Of a stretch of 64,000 nt of DNA, positions 48,701 through 60,730 are shown piece by piece. Source of the stretch: Aphidius gifuensis (lineage: Eukaryota > Arthropoda > Insecta > Hymenoptera > Braconidae); contig NC_057789.1 of assembly GCF_014905175.1 (NCBI RefSeq), positions 4,154,001 through 4,218,000 of the forward strand, read 5' to 3'. The first letter of the stretch is position 1. Each line of letters begins with the position of its first letter. Under the pieces are notes generated by a model. It worked only from the letters and a program-made list of their open reading frames with translations. It had not been told where the DNA came from and made no database searches. The position numbers and the translations under genes are program-made.

Positions 48701-51700
48701 TTAAAACCCTTACAACAATCCCATTCCGTCTTACTTTTGTGTGACTACTTTGTGTCACCAAGTGTGGCCGAAGGGAAGCATATTTATATTCTATCTAATT
48801 TTTGTTATTGCTGGTTAAAATTATTCGTCGAGATATTTAACAAAGAAGCTTAGAAAATTTATGAAAAACTAAATTTTGTTAATATTTCTGCTTACAATGC
48901 TTACCGATTGGCTGAGGAGATTTTCCGTATGCAACGACGAAAAAATTATCAGCATTATTTAAATTAATAACAATTCAAACATATTATTTTAGCAATAATT
49001 TTATTTTTAGAAACTTGTTTTTATCAATAATACTTACTGCCAAAATTTTCAAGTTTTTTAATTATTAAAAAAGTGCTAATATCTATTTAAATTTGCTAAT
49101 AATTTTATTATTATTAAATTATTAAAATAAACACATAAATTTATGTTTATCAATTTTAAATTGATTCGCACAATGAGAACACCAAAAAAATTAAGAAAAA
49201 AAAAATTAAACATCTTTATATAATTATATTTAAGATTAAAAAATAATTGTTTTACATTATGCGATGTGTCACACTCGCTCTAAAAAATTAGTGACAAATT
49301 AAGAAAAAAAAAAATAATAAAAACAGGGTAAGAAAATTCAATTTAAAGTTGAAAAAAAACAACTAAAAAAAAAAACGAAAAATCCTGTTGATCTCATTGG
49401 AAACAAAGCATGTAAATGAAAAATTTAAATTCTCATTAATTTATATTTTTAAAACACGTGATACAGTTGGTACAATATACGTTCATTCAAGAACATATGA
49501 GCTGCAATCAAATTCACGTAAACTAATTGCTCTTTCATTAACTCCACTTGATAAATAAATAAAACCATATTGTATTTTAGAAAATAGAAGCTTCAATTAG
49601 TCCATAATTTGTCTAAGAAAATTTTAAACTACCACTTAGCTATTTAAGATTTTTAGATGAATAAAAAATTTTTGTCTTTTGACTGATGAATAACTTTGCA
49701 ACAATTCCAATGATGATATTAAAAATAACAATAACATAATACTCACAAAAATTGTGATGATATTTCTATTTGATATTAGATGGCTTTCCATAAATATTTA
49801 ATCAATATACACAAATAGTCGTTAATAAAACTATTGAGAAAATTAGTAAAGCTCAAATAAAATATTAGCTTTTGTTTATTAAGCAATAAATAATAATAAA
49901 TAATTAAATTAAAAAATTTTTCATCTTAAAAAAAAACAAAATGTCTCGTCCAGAATATGTGAAAACGATTAAATTAAAAAATTAAATCAACATTTAGCCA
50001 ATTTTATTGTTCAATATTATAGCAAAAATAGCTAAATAAATTAATATTGTAATGTTTAACATGTTATGTCAAGTATTGTCAGATAAAAGTCCCGAAAATT
50101 AATTTTCCATTGGGACAAATACCAAAGTTAGGGAGAGCTAAATGATGGCTGTGATAAAGGATAAGCTAAAATTCAGATGAGATAATGAAAAATCATTTTT
50201 AACAAAATACATTTTATGTTAAATCAAAAATAAAATATGTGTCATTGTTTAATGATAGCTGAAACAATTATTGTAATATTTATAATAGTTAATTTGAAAA
50301 AAAAAAAAATCTTTGTCAACTACATTTTATTATAATTAATTGTATAAACAATTATACATTTTAAAATATAATAATGTGAGTTAAAATAACAAAATTAATA
50401 TTAATAATTAATTATTAATATGTCAAAATTATTTATAAATTATTGTGACAATCATCCGATCCAAAATATATTATTTATATTTATTTAATTATCATTTTAT
50501 TGTCACTTGAATAATTTCGAAAAATCATCGTGTTATATTTTTTTTTAATTATAAAATTCAAGTAATCATTTATAACGACAATTGATAAATAATAATTATA
50601 AACAAACACTTATTGTTATCTTTGCACAAAAAAATAATACAAAAAAAGAAAAAATTATAACAATTCGTGGCACTAATGTTAATGTTAAGTCAATTTACAG
50701 TAAATTGTAAGAAAAATTAAAAACAAATGCTGAATTAATTGTGTCACAGAAAAAAGAATAATTATGAAGAAAAGAAAAAAAAAAAAAAGAAAGGAAGAAC
50801 AATAATAATTGATAAAATGTCAATAATGAAAAATTAATAATAATAATTCGTCATTTTTCCATGCCCTAATCATGAACAATCCTTAAACTACGATGACAAT
50901 CTACGAGTTAATTTCTGGACAGGAGGTAATATCTTCGATATGCTCTTATAAAAAAAAAAATTTAAAATATATATTTATGTTTTATTTTAAGAGCCAGTTG
51001 ATTATTAACCTCTACTTAAAGTTCAGGTGTAATTATTAATTATATTTTTATAATTTTAATAAATTATGCCTTGAAAAATTTATGGAAAAATGACGAGATA
51101 CAATTATTTGCATTGAAAAAAAAAAAAAAACAAAAAAGAAAATTTATTGTAAAAGCAAAAAAAAAAAACGTACAAAAAAGGTTTTCATCATTTTTAAAAA
51201 AAAAATAATTATTTAATATATTATATACCTGAATTTTTTTTTATCAGTTAACAAACAACTGGCTCTAAAAAAAAAAAAAGAAAAATTCTTTTTTTTAATT
51301 ATATAATATTCTAGCTCGCAATTATTATTTATCGAAATTATAATTAAAAAAAAAAAAAGAAATAACGTTAAATAATAATTTAAAATTAAAAAAAAAAAAA
51401 AATATATATATAGATGAAAAATCATTCCATTTGTGGGTTAAAAAAAAATATGATTTTGCTTTAAAATTGCTGATCTTTTTATTTTTATTTAATTTTTTTT
51501 TTTAAATAAAAGGATTGTTTATAATAATAATTATTATTAATAAATTAAATGTAAAGTAATGTGTAATAATAAATAATTAATATTGCAGGTCCTGGTGGTC
51601 GTGGACGTGGTACAGGAACAACAACATCAAGTGCTGCAGTAAGCAGTGGAACTGGTGCAACTCGTACAACTGGATTTGGACGTGGAGGTGGTGGTGGTGG

Positions 51701-51845
51701 AGGTGGTGGTCATCATGCTGGTAGTTATATTGGCAATGGTGCTAGTAGTGGTGGTCCAGGAGCTATGAGAATGGAAAAAATACATCCACATCGTTTTAAT
51801 CCAATTGGCATGGGTGGTGGTTATGTGCAATCACATTTCTGGTGA
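42704..51845 (+). CDS. Sxl: Sex-lethal RNA-binding protein
   Basis: Sxl is a two-RRM protein binding U-rich RNA, a splicing and translation regulator; it is the fly sex switch, but in Hymenoptera it is not known to be the master sex switch. Exons 42704-42762, 45549-45831, 45908-46083, 46161-46274, 46689-46849 and 51589-51845 give 349 aa. RRM1 (about 78-156) has RNP2 LIINYL (80-85) and RNP1 YSYGFGFVNY (117-126). RRM2 (about 164-243) has LYVTNLPRNVTEGQIEDIF, VQKNILKDKLTGLPRGVAF, then VIPEGG-like TIPEGGSEPL. The C-terminus (265-349) is Gly-rich and ends VQSHFW. The first exon (MDKYESEKNSSDDFVNLQS) joins in phase AG|T to the second, which is open upstream of Met60; translation from Met60 (45667) is the alternative. 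The RRM exons are certain; the first exon is an inference from phase and strong splice sites. Confidence 0.9.
42763..45548 (+). promoter_or_regulatory. Sxl first intron with possible internal promoters
   Basis: This 2.8-kb intron is AT-rich except for two GC-rich blocks. At 43360-43492 a TATA-like tract (TATATAGCTAGC) is followed by mixed-composition sequence ending in a donor-like CAACAC|GTAAAT. At 44130-44420 there is a CpG-rich stretch (CGCCGGCGCTTCGCGT, GGTGGCCGGTGG, CCCGGGCC). Both look like leader exons or promoters that would join the exon at 45549 and start translation at Met60. Several T-runs of 20 or more bases also occur. Confidence 0.35.
46460..46516 (+). ncRNA. possible structured RNA (hairpin) in a Sxl intron
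   Basis: AAGAT-GT-GCCAG (46467-46478) pairs with CTGGC-ATCTT (46499-46508) with only a 2-base bulge, and the stem continues outward through wobble pairs to AATT/AATT (46460-46463 with 46513-46516). The loop is 20 bases. It sits in a GC-richer island of the 414-base intron between the two RRM2 exons. It could be a pre-miRNA-like hairpin or a splicing element; no known miRNA was recognised. Confidence 0.25.
46850..51588 (+). other. 4.7-kb Sxl intron before the Gly-rich tail exon
   Basis: By far the longest intron of the gene, with a GTGAGT donor and TATTGCAG acceptor. It is AT-rich with many A/T runs. Two less AT-biased blocks stand out at 47930-48055 and 48705-48780. No alternative exon in the correct phase was convincing, though such blocks often mark cryptic or alternative exons. 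Confidence 0.5.
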
Positions 51846-54800
51846 CCACTTGTAAACGTATTCTGTTTAATCATCAAAAAACTACAATACAAAATTCATG
51901 GACATTCACATCTTGGTCTCTCACGTCTTTTTGGCATATCTAAAAAGTCGCTTACAAACTAAAACTAAAAAAGAAAAAAAAGAAAGAAAACCAAACCATT
52001 AACAATCGAACAAAAAAAAGTTTAAAAAAGAAAAAAAAAAAAGAAAGAAAAATTCCAATTTACAATAGTTTTCATTTTGCTTGTAAAGCAGTATGTATTT
52101 TTTTTTTTTTAGTTTTTTTTTTTAAATTTTTTTTTATTTTTTAATTAAATTCTCATATTTTATTGCTATTTTTTTTATAACTTAAATTGAAACGTGCTCA
52201 GATGCTTCAATAAGTCCAATCAAAAAAAGCAAAAAAAAAAACTGTCAATAAGCTTATTAAAATTTCGTTTTAAAAATATAATTACAGTTTACTTTTTTTT
52301 TTTTTGTCAATTTTAATGATTTTTTTTTAATATTTAATTATTGTTCATTGTAATTAAATTTAAAACAAAAAACGAAATTTTATCAGAGCTTTTTTATGAT
52401 CGCATGAAGTGTCCGTTGGTTGATTCTCATTTAGTTCTTCTCTCTTTCCAGTGTTTTAGAATTAACGACAAAAAAAAAACATAATAATCTTTTAAATAAA
52501 TGAAATATGATTGACAATTTTTGAAGAATAATTATGAGGATTAACTGCGACCGAGGGCAATCATGTGAATAAAAAAACGTACTACAAATATTTAGACAAA
52601 TACGTCTAAATACATTTACAGTAAAATGAATAGATTAATTAAATTAATTCGGACTATTTCTCCAATTTTTACGTAAACAAAAAAAAAATATTATATACTT
52701 ATACTTATTGTATTTTTCCTTTTTTTTTTTTTTTTTTTTTGTTTACAATTTTATTTGTTCGTCGTAAAAGACGCTAAACTTTTATTTGCTGTACGACTTC
52801 ATTATATGTACGTGTAAATTAATAATGGCCAACCAATTCACAAATCCATGTCGATTTTGCCAAGACATAAAAAATAATATAAAATACACCAACGTATTAG
52901 TCATTTTATTTTAATTTTTTTTATCATTTCAGAGTGTCAGTATATAAAATAGAAAAAAAATGAAAAACACAAACGATCAAGTTTTATTTATTTTTTATTA
53001 TTTTCTTTTTTAGATTTAAAAAAAAGAATTAAAAAAATATATTCGTGAGGAGAGTCATCCAGTGATGTGTATATTATTTATTTAAAAAAATTGATTATAT
53101 AAATAATATAACACAAAATAATTAAGTATATCTTTTTTTTTTTTTTTTTAATTTTTAAATTTCAGTATATTGAGAATGAACGTGACAATAGAAATTTTTA
53201 ATAATTCTTTTTGTTTTTTTTTTTGTTCAATTGAATTTTAGATACAAGATATTTGTGAATGTAAATAATGTGGATGATGGGATACTTGTGTTATACTTAT
53301 CAATTTAGATAATGAGACTGAAATTTGTTGTATAGATTTAAAAAAAAAAAAAACAATAGTTAATTGCACGCGCACGCTTACTACTGTAATAATAAAAATA
53401 TTACCCTTCAAGAAATTTTAGGATAAACATAAAAAAGTAATAACTGAATTTGAATTGTCTTTTCGAAATTTAATTTGTCTTTAATTCTTTATTAAAAATT
53501 CACTTTTATATTTAAATAATTATTATCAAACTTTTTTGTCTTTTTTTTGCAACGAAAAAATTAGTTTCTTTTTTTTTAAAAATACACACAATAACTAAAT
53601 TTAACTGATCAAGTATTGAAATTCGTTTCTTCATTTTTAAATTAATATAATTTTATTTTTGATGAGTATTATCAATCAAAACGTTGCCCTTCAAAAGGCA
53701 GCTAGCATTTTTAAAATTCAGCAAGATGCCAAATGATGAGCTCCATCATAATTGACACAATTATTTTAAAATATAATTTATAAATAAATCACAATGATGT
53801 AAAAAAAAACTGGAGAATAAAAAAAAAATATACTGAAGATGATAATGGTGGCGGTGATGGTGGTGGTGTTGATGAACCGAGTGCAAATTGAATACTGACA
53901 TATTGAGGAAAAAAATCAACAAAATATATATAAAAAAATAATTCTTTGTTCATGATGACAGGATGCTGTGGCATGGAGATAAAGTAAATGACGAAAAAGG
54001 AAACAGGAAGGGGCGGATAATCAAAGGTTGAGATATCAATCCTCGTTGGTCAGCTTTTACTCTATATGTCTAAGAAATTAAATCATTCATTTGAATAATA
54101 AAATATATATTTTTTCCTCTACTTTTTTTTTACTTTTCCTATATGATGATAAATTTTAAACTTGGGTATTTTATGTCTCACATGAATCACTGCAATGAGC
54201 CAAACAATTATTACATCATTCCAAGGATTTTTGCCATTTAAAGATTGATTAAAATTACAATTCAATTTTAAATAATTTTAAATAAATATTTAAACAATGA
54301 AAACTAGTATAAAAATTCATTATCATAATATGAAAATATTTATATTAATTGTTTTATTATTTTAATTTAAAATTTAAATTGTGAGAAAAAAAAGCTTGTT
54401 AAAATAACTTTTAAAGGAAAAAAAATTTTAAATGTATAAAGCAAGTCTAAATTGTGAAACAGTGACATTCATTTGAGAAATATATTACAACCATATTTGG
54501 ATAAATCAACTTTAACATAAAAAAAAAAAAAAAATCAGTATTATAGATGATGTTTAATTTAAAAATAAAAAAAAAGTAAAATAATTATTTTTTCAAAAGT
54601 AAGAGGATCTTTGTCATCATTCTTGACATACTTAAAAACAAAAAATAATAATAATGAGCTAAAAAAAAATATATATCACCTTCGTTAGTCTTTGCAAGAT
54701 GAATTGCATATTATTTTTTCTTGTAACTAGTGCAATGTATGCATCTACCCTCATGCATGTTGCACCCTTATGTTTTTCATCTGCTCTTTTTCATCATGTG

Positions 54801-57800
54801 TCATCTGTCTCACTTGTGCTCTTTTTTTTTTTTTTACTTTGGCTTTCCCTTTATACCTGACAATCTTCTTGGGAACCAAAAAAATTATATTACAAACATC
54901 TGGGCTATTGCTAATGAAAATTTTTCTGCATCTGCTCAACACACTCCAAACAAAAAAATACAATCAATATTTTATCAATTTATTAAGCTAATTTTAAATA
55001 AGTAAATTATATTTTTTTTTTAATTTTAACAGCTAGCTATATTTGAATAAATAAATTAAATATAAATTTTGTTTAATCTTGGTATAATATATTTTTCGTT
55101 TAGCATTTTAATCATGCATTATATCATGACAGTGTGGATAAATAATTTATTGATATAAACATATAGTGAAATATAAAAAACGGATGTGGGACGTGCGGTA
55201 ACACATCTTCTCAGATAATCTTCTCTACATGTTTGTGTTATACATAAAAAAAAACTACTTAGTATTTAGCTATATAATGTTACACATATTCTAAAGTCGT
55301 TTTAAAATTTTTTTTTTTTTAGTCAGGGGGTCCAAGGGGGTCTCTAAACTCAAGGGCAAGGGGAGGAAATAAATTTAGTCGTTGTGTCTCTTACCAAACA
55401 CACCAAGTAAATTAAAACTAAAATTATATTACAACGCACTTTTTAATACAAAAAAAAACCAACAATTTATCTAAAAAAAAAAGTTTAAATATTTTGACAA
55501 ATATAAGAGTTATACGCCTATATCCTGTTTCGATAACACTAAAATATTATAATAATTACTGGACCACAAAAAAAAATAAACTCCAAAAAATATTTTATTT
55601 ATCTTTTAAAAAAAGCAATTTGTTCACTTGATTTTTGGAGTAATTTTATATTAAATTTGAAATAAATTTATTAACGAATATTCACTGATAAATAACAAGT
55701 GGTTCATTTTGTTTTCTACTGATGAAATAAATTTTTTTTGATGAAAAAAAAGGCGCGAAAACACTTTTAGATAGTAGTTTGATATAAAAAAAAAGAGTAC
55801 ACTCATGTTGAACGAACGAAATGAAACTAAAATCAGCGATTAGGGCTTACTGAGTGTTTGGTGTGTGTTGGGATGGTTGATGCCACCGACAAGGAATATC
55901 CCCGGGGTCTCCCCCCCTTATTTTATATTTTTATTTTCAAAGAGGGGTGTCTGTGTTTTTTTTTTTTTTTTTTTTTTTGAGGAGTGAGAAGTAAATCGCA
56001 GCATTAATTTTATACTGAGAGGGGATTTTATCGACAAAGAGATTGAGGGGGTACATTTTAATTTAATATAAAAAAAATTTTTCAAGTATGATACACGTGG
56101 TGTTGTTACATCAAGTAGGTCGTTTGTGTTTATTTTTTATTTTTTTTTTTCAACCCTTGTTATCTTGTACTTTAACTCAATTATTTTCAAAATATTATAC
56201 CAAGCCATTTTTTTTTTGTAGAAATATTTTACAAATATTCGAAATTAAATATTATTTCGATTTCATTATTTTTTTTCGATTTCGATTTTTAAATTTCGAA
56301 TCTCTGCAATGTAAATTGATAAAATTATTATTTTAAATACATGATGGTAAGTATAATTTAAAAATCAATTTACATTTTGTTTTTTTATTTATAATAAAAT
56401 ATTTAAATAATTTTAATTTTTTTTTGTTATAAAAATAAAAATAAAAATTTACTTGTTAATTTTATTGATACCTTTGATATATTTTTATAAATCAGAGAGA
56501 AATTGTGGAAAAAAAAATAATAATAAAAAGTGAGAGGGTTTAAAAGAAGGAAAAAGAGGAAAACAAAAATGAAAAAAAAGAGGGAGTATGTGAAAGGGTC
56601 AAGGGGCAGTTGGGTTTGAGCAAGCCGAGAAATTTGCATTTCCTGTTCATGATGAATATGGTAAGTAGATTGAGGCGACAATATTGTTGTATGTATATTC
56701 ACAAATATATATATATGCTTTATTTATTATTATTTATTATTATTTTTAATATTAGGTATACGTGTTACTTGAAGGAACACAAATTCCATCAGTCTACACG
56801 TTTTATTATTTTAACAGTAATTGCAAATAACAGCATTAATTTATTCATCTTAAATAATTAAAGAAAATAACTTTTAAATTTTTTTACTATTAATTTATTA
56901 ATTAATAAAAATACTGGACAAGATTTTTAATCATATTGGTTTTTAAATTTAACACAGTGATAAGAGAAACAAGTAAAAACATTTGAGAAATAATTTTTAT
57001 AATTATTGGCCATTTCGAAACGAAAAGAAAAAAAGGTTTTCCCGGGTCACGGGTTTGAAATAGCCTTGAATTTTTAATGAAAATTTATGGAAAACAAAAA
57101 AAAATATGTCAAACAAATGTTGGGACCTAAAAAAAAAAATCTTTTATATAGATCATCGAACGTGCTTCTCAGAGCACTTTGGCACATCCGTTTCTTTGAC
57201 AAAAAAAAAAAAAAGAAATAGTTTAAAAAATTTTAAGCGTTAATTGTAAGCTTAGTAAGCTCTAGTTTAAAAAAAAAAAAAAAAACCAATTCGATTTGGT
57301 TTTTGTAATGGGAAAAATAAAAAAAAATATAAAAAGATAAGAAACATAAGCTTGAAAAATTATCATTCATTTGATTTCGGTTAGAAACGATAATCTCTGT
57401 AAGTTGGTAGAAAAAATACGATGACCTGATGACATGATGATGATAATCTATATGTGATGCATGTTGAATAATCAAAAAATAAATAAAACTTGCTGATGAA
57501 TATCAATGATATTTTAAAAAATTATTAAATCGATAAAACCTGTTTTTTAAATAATTATTTTTCCTCTGACCCAAGACATTTTTCGTTTTTTTTTTTTCTA
57601 TTATTTTTCTAGCTAAAATTTAGGTTTGTTAATATGTATCTCACTTGACCTTATAAAAATAAATAAAAAATGTCTGGAAAAAAAAAAACGTCCCGAACAT
57701 CTGGAAAGTTTTTAATAAGAAAAAAAAAATATAAAAAATATTTAAAGCATTATGCGTGGGACTTTAGATTACAACAAACTTTATAGACTTTTTATTTTTT

Positions 57801-58506
57801 TTTTTAATAAACTTTTTACAATAATTACTCTGCAAAGTTTGAAATTATTTATTTATTTTTTTTCTATATTTTAAAATTAATATCAAATAATATAATGTAA
57901 ATTTTTCTATTATATATTTAAAATAATTTAAAGCTCGTGTTTTTCTAAAAGTATATTTAAATAATTAAAAATTTCATGGGATTTTAATTTCTATATATTA
58001 TATTTTTTTTAATTATAATTACTCCAGAAGATAAGCTGTGTCCTGTAATTTGAGATAACTCTATTGAACATGTAATTAAATAATAATAAACAGCTTGACA
58101 AAATAATTGAATAATTTTAAATTTTTAAATTAATTTTTAATTATTTTTTTTCCAAATTTCATTATTTTTTTTTAAATTATGACATATTGGCAGCCATGAC
58201 ACAGGAAACAATGAGTGCCTCCTTTAGTAATTTAGCATAATTATTAAATTATATTATTGTTATTTTATTTTTTAATATATATTGTTCAATTGTTGTATTA
58301 TTAATATATAATTTATAAATTATAACATACATTAATTATTATTTATATTAAAATTATATTATTCATTGCATTAAGCTTATTAACAAAATAAAATTTCACA
58401 AAAAAAAAATACGTGGTAAGCTGCTTTTTATTGAGAAAAGAAAATATACTTTTATGTTTTTTGTAATCTTTATAACACTTTATAATATTATTATTAATTT
58501 AGAACA
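51846..58506. other. Sxl 3' UTR and unassigned region
   Basis: The Sxl stop (51843-51845) is followed by about 1.5-2 kb of T-rich and A-rich DNA typical of a long 3' UTR, the end of which cannot be fixed. Beyond 53.7 kb, several G-rich or purine-rich patches occur (53840-53880 GGT units, 53975-54050, 55320-55370, 55830-55995, 56520-56660, 57035-57060), separated by AT-rich DNA. Some contain donor-like words (for example ATATG|GTAAGT at 56660), but no frame with a start, stop and partner exon could be assembled. Confidence 0.4.
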
Positions 58507-59847
58507 ATGCCACCACAAAATCATCATGGTCTTTCTGAGTCATCACAAGTTTCAAGAAAGAAACCAAAACTTTCTAATAACGTTCGTAAACATTTATCAT
58601 CAATCGCATCATCAGCAATTGAATTGACGTCAAATATATGTCTTGTTGGTCCAGCTGGTTGTGGAAAAACAAAAATAATTAATCGTATTTACAACACATT
58701 AAATGAACAATCAAATACATCAATTGTAATTAAAAAATTAACCGGTCAAGATGTTGAACGATTGAGACTAAAATTAAATATCAACAATGCAAAAACAATT
58801 GAAATGTCAAGTGGTATTGGCAAAGATCAACAGGTTGTGTCAATTGATGATATAATTAATACAAATGTACTGATAATTGATGATTTTAGCATGATGAATG
58901 TTGAATTATTTGAGTGGATTGATGAATTACTTCAAGAAAAACATGAAAACTCTAAAGCATTTGGTGGTATTAATTTAATAATGGCAGGTGACCCTTATTT
59001 ATTGGCACCAGTTAAAGGCCCTCCTTGTTTTAAATCAAATGTTTGGAAAAAGTGTGAATTTGTTATTCATGAAATTAATAATTCACTTCGTTATCATGGT
59101 TTTTCATGGTGGTTTCATATATTAAAACGTGTACGTTGTGGTCAAGCAAATGATGAAGATATCCTGGCAATTAATAAGCTTCATAAAACACATCAAGATT
59201 TGGATAATCAATTGAAAGGTAATCATGAAAATAGCCAACATTTATTTGGTCACAAGAACAATGTTAAAACATATAATTTAAAACAACTTGATTGTATAAA
59301 GAGTGATAAACATATTTTAGAAGCTATTGATCAAGTAACACCACATGTTTCATCAACAATTAAAGAAATTAAAAAAATTCTTGATAATGTAATTGATGAA
59401 AAAATTACAATTAAAGTGGGTGCACCTGTTATTATAACTCGTGATCAAAATGATATACTAAGTGGAACAACTGGTACAGTAACAAGAATACATCAAAGCT
59501 TTTTAATGATTGATGTTGGAAAAAAAATTGATTGTCAATTATTTCGTTGTTTATTTAAAAATAAAATAACAACAAAGAGTGGAATTAAAGTCATGGCAAG
59601 ACGTTATCAATTTCCAGTTCAGCTTAATTACACGATGACCATTCACAGTGCCCAAGGATTGGAATTTATTTCACCTGTTATACATAGTGATGATTTTTGG
59701 CTACCTGCACAATTTTATTCTGCATTAAGTCGAGGATCTGTACCTGATAATATTATTATTGCTTCAAACAATGACAAAATTGAGCCTCATTTTGTTAATA
59801 AATATTCAACACATGGTGATTTTTTCTATCGTCAAATTATGAAATAA
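58507..59847 (+). CDS. PIF1-like superfamily 1B DNA helicase, single exon
   Basis: The 446-aa product has the helicase motifs in order: Walker A GPAGCGKT (48-55), Walker B IIDDFSM (123-129), motif III GDPYLLAPV (161-169), a GHKNNVKTYN segment in the motif IV area (248-257), motif V TIHSAQG (378-384) and YSALSR motif VI (404-409). PIF1 enzymes unwind DNA 5' to 3'. The usual Asp-Glu of Walker B is Asp-Asp and the family's GDxxQLPPV is altered (Q to L). Motif Ia is not recognisable. A KKPKL stretch near residue 18 could be an NLS. It is intronless in an intron-rich region and shorter than cellular PIF1 (about 600-850 aa). Possible sources are a diverged host gene, a mobile element helicase without its Rep partner, or a large DNA virus of insects; the sequence does not discriminate. 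Codon use is now host-like. The frame is intact. Confidence 0.75.
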   Translation: MPPQNHHGLSESSQVSRKKPKLSNNVRKHLSSIASSAIELTSNICLVGPAGCGKTKIINRIYNTLNEQSNTSIVIKKLTGQDVERLRLKLNINNAKTIEMSSGIGKDQQVVSIDDIINTNVLIIDDFSMMNVELFEWIDELLQEKHENSKAFGGINLIMAGDPYLLAPVKGPPCFKSNVWKKCEFVIHEINNSLRYHGFSWWFHILKRVRCGQANDEDILAINKLHKTHQDLDNQLKGNHENSQHLFGHKNNVKTYNLKQLDCIKSDKHILEAIDQVTPHVSSTIKEIKKILDNVIDEKITIKVGAPVIITRDQNDILSGTTGTVTRIHQSFLMIDVGKKIDCQLFRCLFKNKITTKSGIKVMARRYQFPVQLNYTMTIHSAQGLEFISPVIHSDDFWLPAQFYSALSRGSVPDNIIIASNNDKIEPHFVNKYSTHGDFFYRQIMK

Positions 59848-60119
59848 GGGCCAAAGAATTGCTTTTTTATTTTTTTCTTTATAAAAAAAATAATTAAATT
59901 AATGTAAAATTTAAATTATTTATACTATTTTCATGTTTATAAATTAATAATAAAAAAATATAATTTAAATTTATTGTCAAGAGAAAAACACAAACAATAA
60001 ATATAATTTAATTAAAGCTCAATTTGAAAAGCTCAAAATATAAATGTATATTGAATAATATACAACTCAAAGAATCCTGTTAGAAGAGCTCTTCAAAATA
60101 CCAAAGCAAAACAAGTCAA
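59848..60119. other. AT-rich spacer after the helicase gene
   Basis: Short AT-rich spacer with the helicase 3' UTR (AATAATAAAAAAATA near 59945). Nothing else recognised. Confidence 0.5.
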
Positions 60120-60590
60120 AATGACCTAGATTTTCTAATCCTCCCACGCAACCCTGACCTATGATACAGAGTGGTGGAGGCAGAGGACCGCTTGTCACCC
60201 CTCTTTGCTAATAATAGGATTTCAGCAAAAAGCAGCACACACACACAGCGGGTTAGCAAGTTTAGAATACCTCTTCGTTTGACTAAACTCCTCGTACAAA
60301 TTCCCCAAATTTCGGCAAATCCAAATTTTGAGGTACCTCAAATTGAGCAAGTGGGATGGGTGGGCCAACTCAATTACCACAGGTATAACCAGGTAGGCCA
60401 TAGCCCAACTAAATTTTACCAAATATACCAAACCAACCAACTCTGTTCTATATATACTATACAGAGAGGCTGAGGCGCAACAGGCCGCTATTTGCTCCAT
60501 CACATGAAGCTGCTATATTTATATATACAGCCAAGTCTACCCACGTGAATTTGCGCCTATATATCAGCCAATAAATTTTGGCAAATAAAT
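60120..60590. mobile_element. GC-rich, foreign-looking repeat island (unclassified)
   Basis: About 470 bases have a balanced base composition quite unlike the AT-rich flanks, with sharp edges on both sides. Both strands have open frames of 93-100 codons, but neither translation looks like a protein domain, and the opposite-strand overlap argues against coding. It contains pyrimidine-rich and CACACACA stretches, a TATATACTATACAG segment and several GTAG/CTAC words. I saw no clear terminal inverted repeats or target-site duplication. A non-autonomous transposon or SINE fragment is the most likely reading. Confidence 0.4.
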
Positions 60591-60730
60591 TTTTTTTCTA
60601 ATTTATTTAGTTTAACATAAAATTAAGCTATAATAATTATATTTTTTTTATTATTTATTTATAATTTAATGAAAAATATAAAATTCAGATAAAAATTTAT
60701 TAATTTATAATTAAATTTTTGAAATAATTA

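Noticed and set aside
53789..53974. Open frames on both strands around GGT/GGC repeats, one reading GGGDGGGVDEPSAN
   Set aside because: The coding look comes from a trinucleotide repeat; no start, partner exon or donor/acceptor supports it.
60171..60503. Two overlapping frames (100 and 93 codons, opposite strands) in the GC-rich island
   Set aside because: Neither shows a domain, signal or splice context; they are expected where GC rises and stops become rare.
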